From NCBI GenBank assembly GCA_024195265.1, contig JAJLRJ010000010.1, positions 8,173,667-8,237,666 on the forward strand: a stretch of DNA of 64,000 bases, written 5' to 3'. The notes beneath the pieces were generated by a model. That model did not search any database. It was given only the letters and a program-made list of their open reading frames with translations, and was not told the DNA's origin. The DNA is from Dendrophyllia cribrosa (taxonomy: Eukaryota; Cnidaria; Anthozoa; Scleractinia; Dendrophylliidae). The position numbers and the translations under genes were made by a program. The first letter of the stretch is position 1; each line of letters begins with the position of its first letter. Below, one piece after another: positions 55,769-64,000 of the stretch.

Positions 55769-56354
55769 AGTTACGAGAGATAAAGCATTGGAGAGGGAGG
55801 GAGAAGAGGGAAAAGGGGTATGTGGCTGAGCAGAAATTTGCAGCATGTTTAAAAGAAAACCGACCTCATGAAAGCTGGAAGACAGGCGGCACTTCAACAA
55901 AACTGAAAAATCTTGCGATAAAATATTGCCATTTATTACAACACATCACCCGTCAGTGCGTAACTTTAAAAAAAGTACTGATGGAAAACTGGGGACTATA
56001 TTCGGAATCAGTATTGCTGAAAACTATTTACAAGAAGCCTCCGATCATAGCGTAAATGAGAGGTAGATAAAAAATTTAAAGGTTATTGATGCGTCACGAC
56101 CACAAAACCACAGCGGGGAGTCTGCGTGGACCTGTAAAAAAACTGTTTGCTTCAAGGGAATGATTTTACGGAAAAAGCGAAGGGGCATTAGCTCCCCTTC
56201 CCCCACCCCCGATCTCTGCGGTACCTGCTGACATCTAATTACACAAACACCTTGGTCATGACACAAATGTATCCTAAATTGCTCGTGTCAAACCAAAGCA
56301 TTTTTTCACGATAACTAAAAATTCAATAAGATATGTATGTGGTAGTTTAGATAT

Positions 56355-56405
56355 GTTATTTATCATCATCATCACCATCGTCGTCGTCATCGTCATCCTC
56401 ATCGA

Positions 56406-56450
<45 letters not shown>
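56355..56450. repeat. ATC trinucleotide microsatellite
   Basis: CATCATCATC run with imperfect CGTCGTCATC part. The Met-rich ORF on the minus strand is an artefact. Confidence 0.9.
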
Positions 56451-56451
<1 letters not shown>

Positions 56452-57051
56452 GCTGTGTCTCTCTTGGCCGTCCCCTCCACGCTTGCCGTCCACGCTTGCC
56501 TTCCGATGCCCATGTTAGTGCGATCTTGAGTTAGGTTCTTGGTTATCGGTGACATTCTTAAAACATGACCGAACCATTTCCGATGTTATTTAAAGAACTG
56601 TTTTAACACTTGATGGAAAACATCATTTCTCATATAAGATCCTAAACAAATCGTTCTTAGAGTATTAATGCAGTAAACTATGTTTTCAAAATAATAGCGG
56701 CAGTCAGAAATGGCATTTGTGGCTATACAAATAGCGACTTTTTGATGAAAATTAAGAACTAACATAGACTAAAACATATTCAAACTAACAGTGATAAATT
56801 TCTTTCACTTAACCGGATCGATTTATATATACATATTTTTTTTTCCAAGAAGGCACGGTAACGAATCCTGCAATCTGATTTGTTCTTAGCGAGGTCCGGT
56901 TTTTCCTTCTCTGCCCACGGTCACGGTAACGCTTTCGTAAGTATTATAAAGTGATTTGAGAGACAGAGGAAAAAAATAAATAAGTTATTTACCGACTTAG
57001 GGTCGGTCCGTATAGTGAAAAATTCTCTTTGGGCTTCTCGAACGCATACAA

Positions 57052-57345
57052 GTCTATAGAGCAGTTTTCATTTGAGTGTCGTAAAACCAAAACCAAAGTA
57101 ATTACTCTGACCAATCACAGCAGTCGTAAACAATCCAATGAACCAATCAGAGCTCGAAGCAATTACATGTCGCCGGCGCCAAGCGCGGGAAAACGCGTGC
57201 GAGCAAGTCACGATTGGTTTCGGTTTTACTTCTGATTGGTCGAGAAAGTGGCGCGAGTTTTTTTAGCCAATCACAAAGCGTAGCAATGCAAAACCAAAGC
57301 AATTGTGTAATTACTTTTGACACTCAATTGAAACTGCTCTATTAT
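57052..57345. mobile_element. MITE with TAGAGCAGTTT ends
   Basis: TATAGAGCAGTTTTCATTTG at the left and CAATTGAAACTGCTCTATTA at the right are inverted, followed inward by GAGTGTC and its inverse. It contains several CCAATCA segments. Confidence 0.7.
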
Positions 57346-57950
57346 AAGTGTCTACAACTTCTTTTCGGATTTTTCACGACATCTCACTCTTAATTCCTTA
57401 TAAAGGGGCATTCATTGCATGCCACTGTAAACAGAAAGCAACGAGGCAGCATTGGATAATAAAATAAGTATGTAATAATTATGTGTGCCATTATAATAAA
57501 AATAAATAAATAGAAACGTTACACTGGCTTAAGTTTACCCAACGTTTCGATTATGTCTCTAGCTTTCTTGGGAGGAAATGTCAACGAAATTTACATGAGT
57601 GTGGTTTATAGAAAATAAACATTAAAAAACCAATGGGATTAAATTCAGTGATATTCCTGTTTTTATCTTTTTATGACACCTCAGCTGTGCAACACTCTCT
57701 CCTCCATAAGCTACAATAAAATCCTTGCGACTTTGTGTGCACGCTATACGGACCTATGTTTATTTTCATTCGTTTGTCTTTTGTCACGTGACACGTGATA
57801 AAATGTTACACGTTCACACTTGGTCTTTCTTACTCAAGCACGAAACCACTGTCCATATTGTGGTATTTTCTGGTGGTGTATTCGCACTAGAACCACTTGT
57901 CTCCAAGGTATCGTTTTGTTTCTCGTTTACTCTTGGTCAGCCTATCTAAA

Positions 57951-60417
57951 TTACGACAGCACTGTCATTTCTTGGTGGCTGTTCTCAGTAGAACCGTCGG
58001 TCTCTAAGGCATCACTTTGGCTTTCCGTAGTTGGGTTTACAATAAGTCTTGTTATGTCCACTATTACTCCATTGTCAATAATGGTATTTTCTCTGGATGT
58101 CTCTGTAGTCTGTTGATTCACCTGTCTGCCACTCACTGCCATCTCGTAAGAAGGCAAAAATGGAAACTGGTTTTCCCACTGCGATTCCGCATCTACCCTT
58201 CCTGATCGAGATCTGCAATGTAGAAGTAAAATTCACGAGTGCAAACCAAGTACTGTGCGGCTTGTTATATCAACTATTGGGTTCACGGGCGTTCTCTCCA
58301 TAAACACATGAAGATGTCAATTTGAACTGGAATTACGCCTCCGTTTGGCCAGGGGTTAAGGGTGTGGTATTGAGGTGTAGGCGACTTGCCTATCGAAAGA
58401 GACTTCCTACGCTTCCATACCCAATTTGTAGATGTAGCGCTCCATCCGTGCGCGATGCTTCGCCAAAAAAACGAAGAACTCTTACCCGAATACAGCATCC
58501 CACGCTTTGCATGCAAACAGCATGAATACGATCATCTGAACAGCAAAGACCACACCAAACACGATTAAAACAGTGAAGGCAGCTGAAAAAAACAAAAACA
58601 AAAACAAAATTACACAACGTACTTCACTTGACCCAGTATTTTGTCGCTTATCTCACTATTCGCATGGTTCAATTTTGAAATCTTTGTGCAGCGCCTTAAA
58701 TTGTAATATTACCTCTCGTTTGCTCAAACTCACATATTTACTCGTTTACTAAGAGATACAAATCATGTGATGTTGAAAAATAATCTAATAAAGCGTGTAA
58801 CACGTGCGATGTTTGCGCTCAACGAAAGAGTGATAAAGCATTGCGTATTTTTCCCGCGAACGGCAGCACCGCGTTCTAATGGAAACACCAGCTTACAGTT
58901 GATTACCTTAACTTTTCCTCGAGTCATTAAATAAATCAACCATAAAAATCGAAAATAATTCACACGTTCAAGACAAACGCGAAATTGCTCATTTTTCCGC
59001 AGAACCGGCAAACGGCAGGCGGCAAAAGTTGGCTTTTTGCCGTTCGCGGGAAAAACGAGCGTAATGCTGAATCTCTGTAATGTTCACTACAGCTTCCACT
59101 TGTCTTCACGCACTGTTCCGCGGCAAACGACAGACAGAAATATGATACATTTCCCGTTTGCGGTATATGCGATCCTTAAACTTTCTATTTTTAGCAGATG
59201 GCAAACGAAAACCTAAAATTTGCCGGTTATCGTCTGCCGTGAACGTGATAGTTGATCTGTCTAAAAACTGCAGGCGGAAGTAGTAAACGCAAGAAGCGCC
59301 TTGGGAAGCCTTTATTAGCCAAATGACTCACAAATCTGAAGTTAAACCCAGTTTTCGGAGCAAAAATTGAATGAGAGTATTACAACTCTCCCGCGTAATT
59401 GGAATGATAGTCCATCACAGTGCCCCCCTCCCCCTCTCCCCACCACGAGACACAGGTAGACCACACGAGCCACAGGTGACCCACACGGCCTTGGCGTAAC
59501 CCAGTTTCTATAGCATAAAGCAACTACGAATATTGCTACCCCCCTGGATGGGATGCTAATCCATCGTAGGGTTACCCCCAGCATCTTGTCGTCGGTACCC
59601 ATTTATATACCTGGTTGGAGTAAAACAATGTGTAGCAAAGTTTCTTGTCTGAAGAAACGACACGACAGCAGAGACACCATTCTCGTCCCCAGAGCACCAC
59701 AGTTTTTTTTTAAATTGCGTCTCGTGTAGCTCTGGTAACGGACAAATATTTAAATTTTTTGATTGGCCGTTTAAAAATGAGTGCGCAACAGGGTAAAAAA
59801 ATTTACCCTTCTACGCATAAGGTTTTACTTCCGGTTGAATTTCAAATGTTGACTCAGTATGACAACTACATCAACAAAGGCACGATCGTTTCAATTTCAA
59901 CGCATTCAACGACCAATGTCACCCAGTTTTGTTATTTGGTTTAGCAGGTAAGATACGGCTGCTAAATTTCAAAATATAACGGGATCTGATTGTCGCTAAA
60001 TATGAGCGATTCGTTTCCGAAAATAATCAGTATGGGTATTGGAAGACGAAGCTATAAGCGGCCACAAATATTAAAGAAGTATGTTGCTTGCTACAGGGAC
60101 GAGTAAAGAAAGGCAGAAATCCTGAAGAAACCCGAAGGGCGAAAAGAAATATTACCACTAGGTGACCCATTTTACTGACAACACAACAACGCCGTAAGCA
60201 AGTTATGTTTTCTTTATTAGCTATATATGTTTTCTTTATTAGCTCTTTGCTACAACTTGAAATACAAATCTAGGAAAACGAGGGTCACTTGAAGCCCAAT
60301 TAAAATAACATGAAACAAATGCGAAACAAAAATTCCTCGATATTTCTTACCACTGTTCGATGAAATAAGCCTAATCAATGACCACAGCGTGTCCATCAAC
60401 AAACTTAAATGTCCCAT
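57951..60417 (-). CDS. Small single-pass membrane protein gene C (exons recognised)
   Basis: The transmembrane exon (58582 down to 58486, 97 nt, ttttttcag acceptor, gtaaga donor, phase 1 to 2) encodes AAFTVLIVFGVVFAVQMIV and FMLFACKAW. The terminal exon (58212 down to 57951, tgcag acceptor, phase 2 join GG+A) encodes an 87-residue tail with LPSYEMAVS, Thr/Ser/Glu-rich, ending MTVLS. A weak first-exon candidate (60417 down to 60351) encodes MGHLSLLMDTLWSLIRLISS before a gtaaga donor in phase 1. No ectodomain exon was found. The TM exon has the same length and phases as in gene B. Function unknown; a receptor-like family is inferred. Confidence 0.45.
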
Positions 60418-62734
60418 CAACTGATTTGGTCGGATATGATAGCGTTCAGTGGCGAAACGATAAATACACAGCTCCCAAACGAAAGAAATCGGTTGACTTA
60501 TCGAGGAATTTCCAAAACCAGTAGGCAAAATACAAAGACAATCTTTCTTCTAAATAACAGCAGCACGAAAGCTTTTCTTCTTCTTTTTTTCAGCGCGATG
60601 TTTTCCTGTAATTGTTAAGACTTGTACAGTCCTTTCAAACGCCATTCCACACACACAACATTCTCGTCTCCAGAGCTCAACCAAACGAACGAGGGCTCTG
60701 GGGACGAGCCTGCACACTCGAAAGGTTTTTTTTAATTTCCGGTTTCTGGCACTGAGCAAGCGCAATAGTACATTAATACATTAGGCATGCGCTAACGGAT
60801 GTCGTGAATTTTACGACATCCGGAAGGCTTTGGTCCCAGAGCCTTCGTTTTTTCCGCTGACCAAACTAAACGAGGGCTGTGGGGACGAGAATGCAGAGAC
60901 ACCAACTTGGTAAAATCCCACAGGCTTACCACTACACCACTGCACCACAGGCTTACCATTGCACCACTAAACATAAACAGCTCACCAGCTCATTTATAGG
61001 CATGTACTAGTAATAAGAAAACGCACAGGAATGTACCAACACTTACTAGTTTCGTTTTTGTCTCCTGTGAGATCTGAATGAGCAACGTAATCTTCAATAA
61101 AACAAAATAATATTGTTAATAAGATAGCCTGAATAAAATATATTAGTTCAAGATTATTTAAAACAAGAAACAATTTTCAGGAAACACATTCAATTCAGAT
61201 TAGCCAGGAAGTGTCTTGATTGAGACAACAACTTCTATAAACAGTTTCAACAACTTACTAAACTTACGATGTCAAAATCGTTTTCTGACTGAAATTACAC
61301 AAGCGTTACCAACTTGTTTGTCCGAATAAAGGAACGAACGAGAGCATTATAAAAATCACAATGAACATTGTAAGTGCCGCATTGTTATCGATAGAAATTT
61401 TCACTTACGGGATGTTAAAGAAAATAGTTACCCTGTTCGAAGGAAAAAGCAAGAATGGAATTCCATCGTAAATTAGTTGAAAACGTGACCGCAAGTTACA
61501 AAGTCGGTGTCTTTGTAAAAACCGACTAACAAAAATGGTTTTCGACCTTCATTAACCCCACTTTATCTAACAAATTGCTTTTCGTTGATAATTAGTTTAG
61601 ATTGAAATAAACTGTGGCCAACACGTAGTTAAATAGCAATCAGTTAGAGTTACGGAACACAAGAAACTCGATGCTGAAGCGGTGTTGAATACAGAAAAAC
61701 CAATAATTCCAGGAAGGTTCGCAGAAGGGTCAGTTTAAAGATGAGGGGGTCAGACCCTGAACATGCATCCAATTTCCGTTGTTTTGCGGTAGAACCGATT
61801 CAAAGACCATTTGTTTGGTGAATAGATTTCAGAATTGAGCTCACTTATTGAGGACTATTTAGTTCTGTTCCATAATGCAATCACGTACGGAAATCATATC
61901 TTTTGAGATTAATAAACCACAGGCGTGAACGCGCCGTAGGAAACTAAATTTACTGAAGGAGCAAATACGCACCTTAAGAAACTTGTATTTAGTTTTTAAA
62001 GACATACGTGACTAGTTGATAAAACATTTCGACAAATGCTTTGAAGTAGAATAAACCATTCGAAATACAGAGCAGAATTTTCACGAAGTTCATTAACTTA
62101 GGGTGCGTCGGCTTTATCATCCCATGGATTTGTAAATCCCATTAATTTGCAACCTCGTTCCCAGGGTCTGTCATCTTCCCGCTGATGTCACAGATTCGAA
62201 CCCAGTCCACAAATAAAGAGAATAGAGCAGATATCCAATATGGCAGACTTATCTACGCATAGATAAACCCATAGATAAACCCTGTAAACTTTTTAAATTA
62301 ACTAGTATTCTTTGTAGTAATATCGTAATTCGCTATTTAGCGCGACGGTACGAATAAACGTTTTTATTTATTTATTCATTTATTCATTTATTTAATATAT
62401 ATAGATAGGCTGAGCCTCCTCGAAGCAAGATTTTATTCCTGAAAGCTCGTCATTTTCCACTATAGCGGCTTCTGAGCAGCCCTTAATTAGTATCTTTGTC
62501 TTGAGTAGCAAACCGCGAAATATTCAGGGAAATAACGCCTTTAATTTAAACGGTTTTCTCCGCTTAGTAAATTTACAGCAAAACATCAAGTGTTTTCCCA
62601 GCTGACGGACATTCGGCCGTATTACCGCGCGAAAAAGAAAGCCTCGCTTTGGTTTCGAAATTGCTCAGATCCCGGAAGTTGCATGACGTCATACGCGCAT
62701 ATTTTGCGACGTCATACGCGCGCACGAGCTAGTA
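60418..62734. other. Spacer with dispersed repeats
   Basis: Contains copies of the CTCGTCCCCAGAGC inverted repeat (60640-60890), related to the repeat at the 3' end of gene B, and a TTTA run near 62360-62400. No gene was recognised except the weak exon candidates noted. Confidence 0.4.
61310..61368 (-). other. Possible signal-peptide exon of an unlinked gene
   Basis: ATG followed by FIVIFIMLSFVPLFGQTS, a good signal peptide, then TTG|gtaacg as a possible donor (phase 2). A further exon-like segment at 61050-61094 (ttgaag acceptor, gtaagt donor) does not join in frame to it, so the pair cannot be one transcript as drawn. Confidence 0.25.
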
Positions 62735-63107
62735 GGGAGCTTAAGCAACCACGACGCCGACGGCAGCGAGAACGGCACAAAACAATAGGCTTAATGAGCG
62801 AAAACAATACCTCTGCACGTGCGTTTTACATTTTGGTACATTTCTTTGCCGTTTCCTGCAAAACAACAACGTCAAATGATCAAATTATAGGTTTTTTGGA
62901 GAACGTGAACACACGACGGTTAATTTTCCCTTCTCCATTTGAACCGGAAAGCCATTCCTTCAAATTCAGCTCCTGGACAATCCAGTCACATTAGACAAAC
63001 TAAACAAATTGGAGCAACTGCAAAGTAGTTTAAAATAGCGCGAATCCTTTTTTCAAGTGACGTTTTCCTTGGCGTTGCCGTCGTCGTTGCTTAAGCTCCC
63101 TAGTCCT
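62735..63107 (-). mobile_element. Complete copy of the GGGAGCTTAAGCAAC MITE family
   Basis: Ends AGGGAGCTTAAGCAAC and GTTGCTTAAGCTCCCT are inverted. The interior matches 27120-27300 and 30600-30830 (segments TTTGCCGTTTCCTGC and CAAAACAACAACGTC). Confidence 0.7.
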
Positions 63108-63750
63108 ACGCGACGACGGAGGGGTTAGGTTAGATTTTTTCACAACAATCTTGACCGCCAAACAAAATCACTCAAATTGTCATTTTAAAGAATATCTTCT
63201 CTCATCCTAACTTTGAGTTACAAAAAATTGGGTTTGCTGTATCTATCAAGGTAACAAAACTTCTCGTCTAATTTTTAATTGTTGTTTCTTCCTTGCCTAG
63301 GAAACAATGCGCAGACGTTATTTGGTCCGTCACGCAACGGAACTGAGACTTGCATGACGGGAGAGGGATTGGAAAACATCCCAAAATCCCGCTCTTAAAT
63401 TTATTGTTCGATATAATCGTGGAATCTTCTTTTCTCAAGATCCTACAACCCCCTGAAATTATCCCCTGAAATATTATATATTTCTAAAAAAATATGCAGA
63501 TATCCTGTATCCGGCGTATCCCAATTTTAAATTCCTAATTTCCATTCGTTAACTGTGGGGTATTGAAATTTTGCCTTTGATTCTAGTTACTCAGGCAGTA
63601 ACTAAAGAAATACTTAGCACTTAGCATAACAAAGAAAGGTTCAAAGATCAACCCCACTGCTTTGTTGATCGTAACAATGACTAACAATGGTCTCCCGCCA
63701 AAACATTCCCTTGAGGCATGTAACTTGTTTGTACACAATAGGCAAAGATA

Positions 63751-63755
<5 letters not shown>

Positions 63756-63781
<26 letters not shown>
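63756..63781. repeat. AAT microsatellite
   Basis: Eight to nine AAT units. Confidence 0.9.
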
Positions 63782-64000
63782 CGCACTCCACCGCGATCAA
63801 ACGTCCTAGGTGATTTTCGTTTTATTTAGTGGGATTTTATTTATTATTAAATGGAAATATGGGCAAGGTTGTATAAAAAAATATTTGATGTTACTATCTC
63901 TTAATTTTTCTCAAAATGATGAGTTTTTCCGTTGAAAACTGACCAACACTCTTTGCGCCTGATCAAAATTTTGCTTGGCAAATGGCGCCGACAATTCTGC

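Noticed and set aside
61050..61094. Ectodomain exon of gene C
   Set aside because: Splice sites and phase 1/1 fit, but it lies upstream of the first-exon candidate at 60417 and gives a stop when joined to the exon at 61310.

Overview
The window is a piece of an anthozoan-like (probably coral) nuclear genome. It has intron-containing genes with standard GT-AG splice sites, A+T-rich spacers, abundant MITEs, LINE and Penelope-like fragments and a recurrent 106-bp satellite. The host assignment rests on gene style and repeat content and is an inference. No bacterial operon, rRNA or true tRNA gene was seen.

The central object is an 18.2-kb Polinton/Maverick (adintovirus-like) element at 34949-53186, flanked by a 6-bp target duplication (GAAGGT). 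It sits inside the 3' end of a LINE reverse-transcriptase gene. It carries a retrovirus-type integrase with a chromodomain, a protein-primed type family B DNA polymerase, an FtsK/HerA-like packaging ATPase, an adenovirus-type cysteine protease, a double-jelly-roll-type major capsid candidate, a penton candidate, a parvovirus-type phospholipase A2 protein, pVI/pX-like small virion proteins, a fibre-like protein, a VLTF3-like transcription factor candidate and several helix-turn-helix proteins. Two genes have single in-frame stops (polymerase TGA at 51266, penton TAA at 41388), so this copy looks like a fairly young, mostly intact provirus that has begun to decay.

Four things in the element stand out. 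(1) Each end is a 269-bp terminal palindrome (58-bp perfect arms around a 153-bp centre). The centres lie in the SAME orientation at the two ends while the adjoining 54 bp are inverted, which is the flip/flop arrangement known from parvovirus and poxvirus hairpin telomeres. (2) Most start codons carry a TAAAATG or TAAAAATG motif, often fused to the stop codon of the previous gene, and this resembles poxvirus late promoters; the element also encodes the VLTF3-like candidate. (3) The phospholipase gene is split by a shift to the -1 frame that falls exactly on a GGGAAAC slippery heptamer, followed after 7 nt by an 8-bp GC-rich stem-loop. (4) Two arrays of a 22-bp iteron lie upstream of a multi-HTH gene.

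Layout. 1-1120: two exons of a Tctex-type dynein light chain gene (minus). 2200-7400: Penelope-like fragments, hammerhead-like motifs and MITEs. 7447-13051: exons of a small single-pass membrane protein gene (gene A, minus), with satellite copies in its introns. 13052-31800: mostly repeats, including a 4.1-kb foldback structure (14088-18209), tRNA-like MITEs and tandem arrays. 31817-55050: exons of a second membrane protein gene (gene B, minus), whose proposed first intron holds a satellite array, the LINE and the Polinton. 57951-60417: a third gene of the same design (gene C, minus). The remainder is MITEs and simple repeats.

Inferred working of the element: the integrase inserts linear DNA. 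PolB replicates it, probably using the terminal hairpins. HTH proteins and the VLTF3-like factor may time transcription from the iteron region and the TAAAATG promoters. The capsid, penton, protease and ATPase would build and fill a virion, and the PLA2, pVI-like and fibre-like proteins would serve entry.
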